NCBI GenBank assembly: GCA_024226315.1
Contig: JAAELT010000420.1
Span: forward strand, 86,964-150,963
Direction of reading: 5' to 3'
DNA length: 64,000 nt
Origin: a bacterium
GTDB taxonomy: Bacteria; Acidobacteriota; Thermoanaerobaculia; Multivoradales; J023
The notes beneath the pieces are model-generated. The model ran no database searches and was not told where the DNA came from. It saw only the letters and a program-made list of their open reading frames with translations. The position numbers and the translations under genes are program-made. This document shows, piece after piece, positions 51,936-59,244 of the stretch (positions are counted from its first letter, which is position 1; every line of letters starts with the position of its first letter).

Positions 51936-52502
51936 CTAAGAGCCGATCATGCTGCCGGTCGCCACCACCACGGGTCGCAAGCCCGAGAGGTAGTGTTTCG
52001 TGATGTGCGCGGAGACGCCGTAGGAGAGGCTCGCCACCAGAGCCGCGACGATCGCCCAGCCGCTACCGCCCTGGCGAAACGAGAGGTGTCCCCAGGACAG
52101 GATGGCGACCCCCGCGAAGCCGAGGACGAGCCCCAGGATCTGCCCGCGACGGAGCGCCAGCGCCAGCCAGAGCGCGCCGACGGCGGCCGCGAACAGTGGT
52201 GTGGTGGCGTTGAGTAGCGAGGTGAAGCCGGCCTCCAGGCTGAGCGTGGAGAACGCCAGCAGACTGAACGGAAAAGCGGAGTTGAAGATCCCCACCACCG
52301 CCAGTGCCCGCCAGTGCCGGGCCAGCTGCTCGCGGACGCCCCGGCGTGCCAGCAGCGGCGAGAAGAAGAGCGCCGCGCAGCCCACGCGCAGCAGGATCAG
52401 GGGCACCGGCCCGAAGCTCGGGGCGGCGACCCGCATGAACAGGTAGGAGGCGCCCCAGATGGCGGAGAGCAGCAGCAGCCGGAGGACGTCTACGGGGCGC
52501 AT
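51936..52502 (-). pseudogene. C-terminally truncated EamA/DMT transporter
   Basis: 188 residues with about six membrane helices matching the first EamA repeat and the start of the second (PVDVLRLLLLSAIWGASYLFMRVA; TPLFAAAVGALWLA; AALVASLSYGVSAHITKHYL). Full DMT permeases are ~290-300 residues with ten helices; this one stops at VVATGSMIGS, where relatives continue with the last four helices. The stop lies 31 bp before the sigma-factor ATG, so a deletion seems to have joined the broken gene to the sigma promoter region. It is probably non-functional. Confidence 0.75.
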
Positions 52503-52606
52503 GGTCGACGCGCCGTCAGCCGGTCACCACGGGCGCCACGAACGCCCGCCCAGCCCGCCGAGGTCCCCGCGATGAACGAGATGTTCTGATCGAAGAGCAG
52601 CTTCAC
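52490..52606 (-). pseudogene. Remnant of DUF5615 (PIN-like) toxin
   Basis: From a GTG at 52606 the minus strand reads VKLLFDQNISF, the standard beginning of DUF5615 PIN-like toxins (MKLLFDQNLSxRL). Homology ends after eleven residues and the frame runs out in unrelated sequence into the transporter start. With the adjacent DUF433 fragment it is the trace of a toxin-antitoxin pair. Confidence 0.6.
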
Positions 52607-52633
52607 GCCGCGGTGCCGGATACCAGGTTTCGC

Positions 52634-52747
52634 TCACGATCCGCGGCGAAGGTCAGACACGCTAATCCTCATTCCACGGATGCACGGCTTTCCGCCGCGC
52701 TTTCCGGGCTCGATTGTGATTCGGTCTCGATAGCCTCGGTCCTTCAC
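52634..52747 (-). pseudogene. Remnant of DUF433 antitoxin
   Basis: From a GTG at 52747 the minus strand encodes 37 residues including YRDRITIEPGKRGGKPCIRG and MRISV, the conserved N-terminus of DUF433 antitoxins. It then reads SDLRRGS and stops, so the helix-turn-helix part is missing. It lies upstream of the DUF5615 fragment in the normal antitoxin-toxin order. Confidence 0.7.
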
Positions 52748-52794
52748 GATGTTCTCCTCGAGTCTTCCCGCGACCTCACGCTCGAGACGGCCGT

Positions 52795-53010
52795 TCACGC
52801 AAACATGAGCCTCCCGCGAGGCTCTGGAATCGGTCGGCCGAGCTCACACGCGGTTTCGATCCATTCCGCAATGATCACCTTGGCGTTAGCTACGGCCTCC
52901 TCGTAGGTGGTCCCGTCCGCAGCGCAACCCGGCAGCTCGGGCACCTCTACGACAAACGCCTCGTCTTCGTCGCTCCAGAAGATGATCATCTCGTAGCGTG
53001 GTTCAGTCAT
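52795..53010 (-). CDS. hicB: HicB-family antitoxin
   Basis: A 71-residue HicB-like protein. It has the partially degraded RNase-H fold EMIIFWSDEDEAFVVEVPELPGC and TYEEAVANAKVIIAEWIETACELGRPIPEPR. No C-terminal DNA-binding domain is visible, so it is the short form. The ATG at 53010 has AGGAG upstream. It overlaps the hicA 3' end by 8 bp, so antitoxin is translated after toxin from one mRNA. Confidence 0.9.
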   Translation of the reverse strand: MTEPRYEMIIFWSDEDEAFVVEVPELPGCAADGTTYEEAVANAKVIIAEWIETACELGRPIPEPRGRLMFA

Positions 53011-53263
53011 CCTTGTCTCCTGCAAGCTTGTACCTGAGAATGATCTCCCTGACTTGGCGGACCTGGTATACCTTCGCCTTGGCTTTCTTCGGCTGTAGGT
53101 TCAAGATCTCGGGGATGCCGCTCATGGTGAAGATGTGGTGGCTGCCTTTGATCCTCTCGTCGAACCCCAGGCCGCGTAGCAGTGCACAGAAACGGCCGAA
53201 CGGGATGTTGGCATCTGAGGTTCCACGGAGAATCCGCCCGAGAAGTCTGTCTTTCGACGCCAT
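53003..53263 (-). CDS. hicA: HicA-family mRNA interferase toxin
   Basis: An 86-residue HicA-like double-stranded RNA-binding-fold toxin, with FGRFCALLRGLGFDERIKGSHHIFTM containing the catalytic His and INLQP-like EILNLQP. It would cut mRNA when free of HicB. A TAGTAT hexamer 9 nt before the ATG suggests a leaderless transcript. The pair lies between a decayed toxin-antitoxin locus and a peptidase-gene fragment. Confidence 0.9.
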   Translation of the reverse strand: MASKDRLLGRILRGTSDANIPFGRFCALLRGLGFDERIKGSHHIFTMSGIPEILNLQPKKAKAKVYQVRQVREIILRYKLAGDKDD

Positions 53264-53272
53264 TGCGCCACG

Positions 53273-53278
53273 ATACTA
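53273..53278 (-). promoter_or_regulatory. -10 box of hicA (leaderless)
   Basis: On the minus strand TAGTAT (53278-53273) is followed by 9 nt and the hicA ATG at 53263. No ribosome site is present. The same 9-nt distance occurs at 6187/6197 and 58275/58285. Confidence 0.5.
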
Positions 53279-53332
53279 CCAGCGAGCCCGCCTCTTGGAT
53301 TTTGGGCCGGGTCCTACCCGCTTCGGTCCGCT

Positions 53333-53500
53333 TTCGCCGGCCTGTCCGACGAGTACGGCGAGCCCACCGAAGACCGCCGCCCGCGTTCCGACGAGGTACC
53401 GCCCAGCCCCGGGGCGTGCATCTGTTGCGACGACGGCGGGACGGGGTCCCCGGCCGACGTCGGCCCGCCCGGCGGCACCGATCCCGACCCGGTCAGGTAG
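53333..53500 (+). pseudogene. Fragment duplicating the M64-like peptidase gene
   Basis: Reads FAGLSDEYGEPTEDRRPRSD, then GACICCDDGGTGSPADVGPP and GGTDPDPVR before a stop. This matches residues ~283-340 of the adjacent intact gene (FAGLSDEYFESTEDRRSRSD, WACICCDDGTDTPGDVGPP). The homology seems to extend a few bases upstream with a 1-bp gap (TTCGGTCCGC against TTCGGCCACGC). It stops 10 bp before the intact copy starts. It is the leftover of an older tandem copy. Confidence 0.85.
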
Positions 53501-53509
53501 GATCAGATC

Positions 53510-54976
53510 ATGAAGATCGCGTCTGCTCTCGAGCGAGTTGCTGTTCTGGTCCCGATGCTCCTCGCCGGCTGCGGCACCGTGCCGGAGTTCGACTACCGGC
53601 GCCACCAGCCGCCGCGCGTGTCGGTGACGCATTCGCCCCTGGTGCAGGGCCTGGGCCTGCCGGTCGAGCTGGTGGCCCGCGCGGAGGTTGCGGAGGGCTC
53701 GGACGTCGCGGAGGTCCGCATCACGTTGACCCTGCCCGGGCGTAGCGCCACGGAGCGGGTGTGCGAGGGTACCGCCGAGTGCCGCATGACGGTGATCACC
53801 GGCGCCCGGCAGGGCCTGGCGGTGTACCGTGCGTCGGTGCTCGACTCGGAGGGTCGCCGGGGCGAGACCGGCGCCGCCTACACCTTCTGGGTCGGCGATC
53901 CGGAGGCCGCCGTGCCGTTGCCCCTGCGGGTGGCGCTCGACGGCGATCGCGACAACCGGGCGCGGCGGGTCGACGTGCTGCTGGTGCGCGATTCCGACAG
54001 CTATGCCAGCGACGTCCAGCTGTGGCAGGACGCAGAGCGCCTGATCTACCGGGGCCTGCTGGCGGACCCCACCTACCGCTGGCGGGACCATCAGCTCGGC
54101 TTCTACTACACCTTCCGCCCCGGCATCACCCGGGACTACCACAGCGGCCTCCAGGTGCGCTGCGGGCAAGATCCCTGGCTCACGGATCCCGAGCGGGAGG
54201 CCGCCGAGGACGCCGCCGAGTTCGCCGACGTCGTCGCCGTGCTGCACCGCAATCCCGGCTATCGCGACTGCTCGGGCCTGGGCGCCGGCGCGGGCGGCCA
54301 GACACGCTTCTCGGCCGACGGCGCCAGCCCCGAGGTCTTCCACCACGAATTCGGCCACGCCTTCGCCGGCCTGTCCGACGAGTACTTCGAGTCCACCGAG
54401 GACCGCCGCTCGCGCTCCGACGACGCGCCCGCCAGCCCATGGGCGTGCATCTGCTGCGACGACGGCACCGACACGCCCGGCGACGTCGGCCCGCCCGGCG
54501 GCGGCATCGATCCCGACCCGATCGACGCCTGCCACCCCGACCAGCCGCCGTGCAGCGAGACGCTGCCGCTCGAGTGCCACACCGCCGATCCCTTCTGCCC
54601 GCCGCTCGGCAGCACCTGCGCCCACTCCAACGTCTTCCCGTCCCGCGACGACTGCGAGGCAGCCGCCGTCGCCGCCGCCGCCCACCCGGGCGTCGAGGTC
54701 GCAGCCGCCGCGGAAGACTGCCGGCGCCTCTGCGGCCCCGGTAACTGTCCCTGCCTGCCGCCGGGAGATCCCACCGAGATCTGGATCCTGGACCGCCGCG
54801 AGCCCCCGCCCGCGGGCAGCTTCCTGAGCGACGACCTCATGGGCCGGCACGACCTGAACACCCCCCGCGAGCGTCACGGCCCGGCCTGCCAGCGCTGCAC
54901 CGAGGCGACTTTCTGCCGCTATTGGGAGCTGGGCCGGGGCCGCACCCCGGTCGAGGCGGACGCGCATTGTCTGTGA
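53510..54976 (+). CDS. Lipoprotein, M64 (IgA peptidase)-like metallopeptidase
   Basis: A 488-residue lipoprotein: signal peptide with lipobox LLAGC (cysteine ~22), an N-terminal beta domain, and a peptidase M64-like catalytic region. The zinc motif is FHHEFGHAFAGLSDEY (~277-292), with DVQLW-type and DYHSGLQ strands upstream. The C-terminal third is cysteine-rich (ACICCDDG, CHPDQPPC, CGPGNCPC, CQRC), probably disulphide-bonded, with a helical Ala-rich insert. It may cut surface or host glycoproteins, but the substrate is unknown. The ATG at 53510 follows AGGATC. Confidence 0.82.
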   Translation: MKIASALERVAVLVPMLLAGCGTVPEFDYRRHQPPRVSVTHSPLVQGLGLPVELVARAEVAEGSDVAEVRITLTLPGRSATERVCEGTAECRMTVITGARQGLAVYRASVLDSEGRRGETGAAYTFWVGDPEAAVPLPLRVALDGDRDNRARRVDVLLVRDSDSYASDVQLWQDAERLIYRGLLADPTYRWRDHQLGFYYTFRPGITRDYHSGLQVRCGQDPWLTDPEREAAEDAAEFADVVAVLHRNPGYRDCSGLGAGAGGQTRFSADGASPEVFHHEFGHAFAGLSDEYFESTEDRRSRSDDAPASPWACICCDDGTDTPGDVGPPGGGIDPDPIDACHPDQPPCSETLPLECHTADPFCPPLGSTCAHSNVFPSRDDCEAAAVAAAAHPGVEVAAAAEDCRRLCGPGNCPCLPPGDPTEIWILDRREPPPAGSFLSDDLMGRHDLNTPRERHGPACQRCTEATFCRYWELGRGRTPVEADAHCL

Positions 54977-55038
54977 GGATGGATCGTCGATGGTCAAGAA
55001 TTCGTATACACTCTAATGGCAGAAAGGAGTGCATGTTC

Positions 55039-55320
55039 ATGGCCACCATGGCGACCAAGAAGTTGAATCTCCCTTTACCCGAGGAGATGCACGAGGCGAT
55101 TTTTGCCGAGTCTCACGAGATGGGCGTGCCGGCGACCCGCCTCGTCCGTTCGGTGCTCGAAGATTGGCTTCGGGAGCGCCGCAGAGCCCGCCGAAGGGCT
55201 GAAGTCCGACGCTTCGCCATGGAGCACGGCGGCAGCGACTTGGATCTCGACCCGGAGCTCGAAGCCGCTGCCACGGCGGAGCTGAGACGGCTCTACGCGG
55301 CGGAAGATGAAGCGCGGTGA
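55039..55320 (+). CDS. Ribbon-helix-helix-type antitoxin
   Basis: About 93 residues. The N-terminus KKLNLPLPEEMHEAIFAESHEMGVPATRLVRSVLEDWL is a ribbon-helix-helix DNA-binding pattern, followed by a very basic helix and an acidic C-terminal tail that would wrap the toxin. Three in-frame ATGs occur (55033, 55039, 55048); 55039 gives a 9-nt spacing from GGAG. A TATACACT -10-like sequence at 55005 lies upstream. Its 3' end overlaps the toxin gene by 14 bp, the normal antitoxin-first arrangement. Confidence 0.85.
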   Translation: MATMATKKLNLPLPEEMHEAIFAESHEMGVPATRLVRSVLEDWLRERRRARRRAEVRRFAMEHGGSDLDLDPELEAAATAELRRLYAAEDEAR

Positions 55321-55657
55321 GCTGTACTGGGCGCGGCTCGCCCCGCGTTCCGGCTCCGAGCAAGGAGGGCGTCGGCCGGTGGTGGTGGTGTCCAACGACG
55401 GATTCAATGAGACGCCCACCTGGCGTTCGATCATTGTCATCCCGGTGACGACCTCAGCTCGGCAAGGCCGCCGTGGCCCTACCGTCGTGCCCCTCTCCGC
55501 GGCGGACGCGAGTCTACCTCAGGACTCTGTCGCGATCTGTCACCAGATCACGACCCTGGACCGCTCCAAGATGAAGGCACGAATCGGCGTCTTGCCACGG
55601 GAGGCAATGAAGCGAGTCGAAGATGGGATCGCCGCCGCTTGCGATCTGCGGTCTTGA
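55307..55657 (+). CDS. PemK/MazF-family mRNA interferase toxin
   Basis: A 116-residue toxin of the PemK/MazF fold. MKRGELYWARLAPRSGSEQGGRRPVVVVSND shows the conserved GxxRPVVVxSND core, and SIIVIPVTTS, LPQDSVAICHQITTLDRSK match the later strands. It cuts single-stranded RNA. The start lies within the antitoxin 3' end, so expression is coupled. Confidence 0.93.
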   Translation: MKRGELYWARLAPRSGSEQGGRRPVVVVSNDGFNETPTWRSIIVIPVTTSARQGRRGPTVVPLSAADASLPQDSVAICHQITTLDRSKMKARIGVLPREAMKRVEDGIAAACDLRS

Positions 55658-55678
55658 ATCGACACGGCATCGGTGCTG

Positions 55679-56803
55679 CTATGCCGGTTCCGAGACGTCC
55701 CCCATCTGCTGCTTCAGCTTTCTGACCAACGCCTGGCAGATCTCCATCCCGCTTTCGGCCAGCAGCACGGCGTGGTCGAGCTCATCGCGCTCGAGGTGGA
55801 GCAGCGACTGGTAGAGGCAGAGCTCCATGATCACTACCGGGTGGGCGTCGTCGCCCGCTAGGCCGATGGTGCGGCTGGCGACGCCGAAATACTCGGAGGC
55901 CTGGTCGAGATAGCCGGAGCGCCTCACGGCGTGGCCGGCGACGGCGTGGGCGCGGGCGAAGAGGTTGAGGGTCATCGGTTGTTTTCCGAGGCGCTCGATG
56001 AGGTGCTCCATGGCGACGAGGGCGAGCAACGCGAGCTCCATGCCACGGATGTCATCGTCGGGGCCGGCGATGATGCTCTCGATGCACAGGCGTTCGAAGA
56101 ACGCCGGGGTGTGGAAGGCGCGGGCCTGGCTGGCGACCGCCGCCTCCTGCTCCTCGCGGGGCAGGATCCGGATCCACTCCCACAGCTGCTCCTCCATCGC
56201 CCGCTCCACCCACTGCTCCCGCGGCACTCGCGGGACGGGATCGTGGTAGTGGCTGCGGATCTGGTCCTGGAGCTCCTCCAGTTGGGCGAGGACGACACCG
56301 GCTTCCGCGGCGGGCAGGTCGCCGTCGCAGGCCCGGCCAAGCTCTTCGCGGCTGACGAGCTCGGGCGGTGGCGGGGGCGACGGGGACCCGGCCGCCGCGG
56401 CCTGGGCTTCGTCGCGGAAGGCGGTCGGGCTCTTGCCGGACCACTTGGTGAAGGCGGTGCCGAAGGTGTTGCTCGACGAGTAGCCGACCTCGAGACCGAT
56501 CTCCCAGACCTTGTGGTCGTCGGCCGTGAGCATGTGGCCGCCGATCTCCATCCGGCACTGGATGATGTAGTCGCGGGGCGGCAGGCCCAGCTCCTCGGCG
56601 AAGCGGGTGGAGAGATTCGGGTCGGGCAAGCCGCTCAGGCGGCGCAGGTCCTGGACCCGAAAGTCGGGGTCGAGCAGATGCCTCTCGATGATCTCGAGCA
56701 TCCGCGCCACCAGCACCGAGGCGCGCCGGCGATCCGTTCGGATGCGGTCGAGGGTTTCAGCCGCGAGTCGGCGGCACAGTTTCCAGGGTGGCTCTTGCGG
56801 CAT
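55679..56803 (-). CDS. AraC-type HTH protein with helical C-terminal domain
   Basis: A 374-residue regulator with an N-terminal AraC-type double HTH (~35-130; FRVQDLRRLSGLPDPNLSTRFAEELG and IGLEVGYSSSNTFGTAFTKWSGKSP), a Pro/Ala linker and a ~230-residue all-helical C-terminus with TPR-like spacing. The HTH comes first, the reverse of most AraC proteins, whose sensor is N-terminal. The helical part may bind protein or peptide. TAGACT 12 nt upstream of the ATG is a possible -10 box. Targets unknown. Confidence 0.88.
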   Translation of the reverse strand: MPQEPPWKLCRRLAAETLDRIRTDRRRASVLVARMLEIIERHLLDPDFRVQDLRRLSGLPDPNLSTRFAEELGLPPRDYIIQCRMEIGGHMLTADDHKVWEIGLEVGYSSSNTFGTAFTKWSGKSPTAFRDEAQAAAAGSPSPPPPPELVSREELGRACDGDLPAAEAGVVLAQLEELQDQIRSHYHDPVPRVPREQWVERAMEEQLWEWIRILPREEQEAAVASQARAFHTPAFFERLCIESIIAGPDDDIRGMELALLALVAMEHLIERLGKQPMTLNLFARAHAVAGHAVRRSGYLDQASEYFGVASRTIGLAGDDAHPVVIMELCLYQSLLHLERDELDHAVLLAESGMEICQALVRKLKQQMGDVSEPA

Positions 56804-56867
56804 CGGGGTGTGCGGAGTCTATGCGAACGGCAGGCCGGCGCGGGCGCCGGCCTGCCCTGGCTCGCGA

Positions 56868-57713
56868 TCAGCCGTCGGTCGTGGAGTCCGAAGGCTCCGA
56901 AGAGTCCGCCGGCTCATCCGCGTCGGCCGCCAGCTCGTCGCCGTCGGCCTCCGCAGCGTCACCGCCGGTCTCCTCTCCGGCCGCTTGCTCGGTGCTGCTC
57001 GGGCGCGAGCTCACCTTCAGGCGCAGGCGGTCGGCGTGGAAGCCCAGGTTGGCCAGTTGATAGATCGCCTCGAACAGGCGGATCGCCCACTTGAGGCGCT
57101 TGCGCATCTCCTCCAGCAGGTCGCCCCTCGCCTTCTGGGCCTTCTCGACTTCCCGCTTCTGGGCTTCGATCGCGTCGAGGGAGTCCTCGAAGGGCTCGAG
57201 GCATTCGAGGATCTGCTCGGCATACTGTGTCGGGTTTGCCCACAGGCCCTGCACCGCCGGAACCGGCGTCGTGAAGGCGGGATCGTCGAGGACGGTCACC
57301 GTCTCCCTCGCCAGGCGCCGGAGCGCCACGGGCTCGAGATCGATCAATCCGGGCTCGAGGCCCAGGTAGATCGCCGCCGTGCCCTTTCCGAAGGCGTCTT
57401 CGAAGGTCTGGCGGATGCCCAGCAGCCTGGAGTAGAGGGTTTTCTGTTTGCGGTCGCGGCGGATCCGCAACTGCTTGAGCTTGCGCTGTTCTCGGCGTTG
57501 CTCGGTCTCGTGCTCCTCCAGTCGTTCCTTGTCGCCCTCGATCCAGCGGACCAGGGTGAGCATCAACGACCCGATGCCGTCGATGCTCTCTCCTTCTTGC
57601 AGGAAGGATCTCAGTTTGGGGTCGAGCGTGTCGGCGGCGGTGCCGGCGTTGGCCAGTACCGATTTCGCCGCGCTCACGGCGCGTTTCACTTCTCGCGTGA
57701 CGGAAATGAACAT
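56868..57713 (-). CDS. Coiled-coil protein of unknown function
   Basis: A 281-residue acidic, soluble, mostly helical protein. Residues ~55-90 are a charged coiled coil rich in Arg/Glu/Lys (KERLEEHETEQRREQRKLKQ). A second helical pair lies at ~175-225. The last 45 residues are an acidic Ala/Asp/Glu tail. No signal peptide, membrane segment or known domain is seen. The ATG at 57713 has AAGGGA upstream. The tandem 42-bp array and a repeated TTTTCAGTA motif lie between it and the divergent esterase. Confidence 0.78.
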   Translation of the reverse strand: MFISVTREVKRAVSAAKSVLANAGTAADTLDPKLRSFLQEGESIDGIGSLMLTLVRWIEGDKERLEEHETEQRREQRKLKQLRIRRDRKQKTLYSRLLGIRQTFEDAFGKGTAAIYLGLEPGLIDLEPVALRRLARETVTVLDDPAFTTPVPAVQGLWANPTQYAEQILECLEPFEDSLDAIEAQKREVEKAQKARGDLLEEMRKRLKWAIRLFEAIYQLANLGFHADRLRLKVSSRPSSTEQAAGEETGGDAAEADGDELAADADEPADSSEPSDSTTDG

Positions 57714-57966
57714 GGTGTTCCCTTTCGTCGTTCCGGCTCGTGAGCCGGAGGTTTGGAGCCGGCGGCGAGCGTCCGGCACACCCGGAGCCCGCCCCGACCT
57801 CGGTTCCGGAGCCGCCGTTTCGGCCGGCGCCGGGCCGCGAGCCACTCTGGCCGCGACGAGAGGAGTATGCCGGGTCGGCGGGCTCGATGTTCCACCGGTT
57901 TTCAGTACACTTTTTCAGTAAAAGGCGGTAATCCGGCGAAATCCGGCCCGAATGGGTGTCCGAGCC
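57714..57966. other. Upstream region of the coiled-coil gene
   Basis: 253 bp with no supported gene. The part near 57899-57920 is AT-rich and carries TTTTCAGTA twice (57899-57907 and 57912-57920), a 13-bp period that could be a regulator site or promoter element for the minus-strand gene. The 42-bp array starts at its right end. Confidence 0.5.
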
Positions 57967-58218
57967 GTCCACCGGCGGCGCCAGCGGGCTTTTCGAGTGA
58001 CTCACATCGTCCACCGGCGGCGCCGGCGCGCGATTCGAGTAGCTCACATTGGACGCCGGTGGCGCCGGAACGCGATTCGAGTAGCTCACATCGTCCACCG
58101 GCGGCGCCGGAAGGCGATTCGAGTGACTCACATTGGACGCCGGCGGCGCCGGAAGGCGATTCGAGTGACTCACATTGGTCGCCGGCGGCGCCGGAAGGCG
58201 ATCGGAGCCGGGGGGCCA
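57967..58218. repeat. Tandem array of six 42-bp units
   Basis: Six direct repeats of exactly 42 bp, starting at 57967, 58009, 58051, 58093, 58135 and 58177. Each unit contains the hairpin CCGGC-GGC-GCCGG, then a GCGATTC block, then GAGTGACTC or GAGTAGCTC, which is itself a small palindrome. Two forms differ in one segment (CGTCCACCGG against TGGACGCCGG) and mostly alternate. Because 42 is divisible by three the units stay in frame, and several frames on both strands are open, including one that reaches the downstream esterase; this looks like a by-product of composition. The array lies in the gap between divergent genes. Confidence 0.88.
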
Positions 58219-58269
58219 AACGGGGCACGAGCCGGCTGCGTCAAGACCTTGGGGGGGGGCGGACTGAGC

Positions 58270-58275
58270 TATCAT
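58270..58275 (+). promoter_or_regulatory. -10 box of the esterase gene (leaderless)
   Basis: TATCAT ends 9 nt before the ATG at 58285, with no ribosome site in between, so translation probably starts at or near the 5' end of the mRNA. The 42-bp array ends about 50 bp upstream, close enough to affect this promoter. Confidence 0.5.
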
Positions 58276-58284
58276 CCGCCGACC

Positions 58285-59244
58285 ATGGGCGCCCGACGAT
58301 CGATCCTGCTCGTCTCCGTGTTGTTGCTGCTCGTCGGCTGCACTCCGGCCGCCGAGTGGTTCGGTGTGCGCCTGCTCTACGATCGCGCCGACCTGCCGGC
58401 CGAGCGCCTGCTCTCGGGCGTCGCCTACCGTGACGACGCCGGCGCCGACCCGGTCAAGCACCGCCTCGACTTCTTCCTGCCCGAGGGCGAGGGCTGGCCG
58501 ATCCTGGTGTTCGTGCACGGCGGTGGCTGGACGGCGGGTGACAAGAGCCTGAACGTGAGCGGCGCCGACGTCTACGCCAACATCGGCCGCTTCTACGCCC
58601 GCCAGGGCATCGGTACCGCGGTGATCAACTACCGGCTGCAGCCCGGCGCCACCTGGCGCGAGCAGGTGGACGACGTCGCCCGCGCCGTCGCCTGGGTGCG
58701 GGAGCACGCCCCGGCCCACGGCGGCGATCCGGAGTCGATCTTCCTCATGGGCCACTCCGCCGGCGCCCAGCTCGCCGCCTACGTGGCGCTCGACGCCAGA
58801 GCGCTCGACATGTACGGACTGTCACCCGGCGACCTCTGCGGCGTCGTGCCGGTGAGCGGCGCCGGCTACGACCTGGCCGACGAGGAGACCTACGACCTCG
58901 GCGCCGAGCGTGCCTGGTACGAAGAGCGCTTCCGCGCCGGCGACCCCGGTGACGACTGGCTGCGCGACGCCTCGGCCATCACCTACGTCGGCCCCCACGC
59001 GCCGCCTTTCCTGCTCGTCCACGTCACCAACGAATGGAAGAGCCTGCACCACCAGAACCGCCTGCTGCACGCGGCGCTCCAGGACGCCGGCGCCACCAGC
59101 GAGCTGCTGGTCGTCGAGGGCTCGGGTCACAACCGCATGGTGCTCACCCTGAGCCACGCCAACAAGAAACCGGTGCCGGAGATCCTGGAATTCGTCCGGC
59201 GGAGGGAGTGCTCCTCAGCTCGCGCTAAGATGCACGCATCTTGA
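58285..59244 (+). CDS. Lipoprotein alpha/beta-hydrolase (carboxylesterase-like)
   Basis: A 319-residue esterase. A lipoprotein signal (lipobox LLVGC, Cys ~19) is followed by an alpha/beta-hydrolase fold of the BD-FAE/HSL-like group: oxyanion motif VHGGGWTAGD (~78), nucleophile Ser in MGHSAGAQ (~157), and a late His in GSGHNRM. It probably hydrolyses small esters in the periplasm. A longer frame through the 42-bp array is rejected because the signal peptide begins here. The 3' end overlaps the next start (TTGA). Confidence 0.9.
   Translation: MGARRSILLVSVLLLLVGCTPAAEWFGVRLLYDRADLPAERLLSGVAYRDDAGADPVKHRLDFFLPEGEGWPILVFVHGGGWTAGDKSLNVSGADVYANIGRFYARQGIGTAVINYRLQPGATWREQVDDVARAVAWVREHAPAHGGDPESIFLMGHSAGAQLAAYVALDARALDMYGLSPGDLCGVVPVSGAGYDLADEETYDLGAERAWYEERFRAGDPGDDWLRDASAITYVGPHAPPFLLVHVTNEWKSLHHQNRLLHAALQDAGATSELLVVEGSGHNRMVLTLSHANKKPVPEILEFVRRRECSSARAKMHAS

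Noticed and set aside
53276..54997. 573-codon minus-strand frame opposite the M64-like gene
   Set aside because: No motif, Ala/Gly/Arg/Val composition, antisense of a gene with lipobox and zinc motif.
57902..58228. Repeat peptide gene (SPSGAAG/CESLE type) over the 42-bp array
   Set aside because: Several frames on both strands are equally open and none has a start signal; the array looks non-coding.
57952..58284. N-terminal extension of the esterase through the array
   Set aside because: The lipoprotein signal begins at 58285, preceded by a -10 box at 58270.
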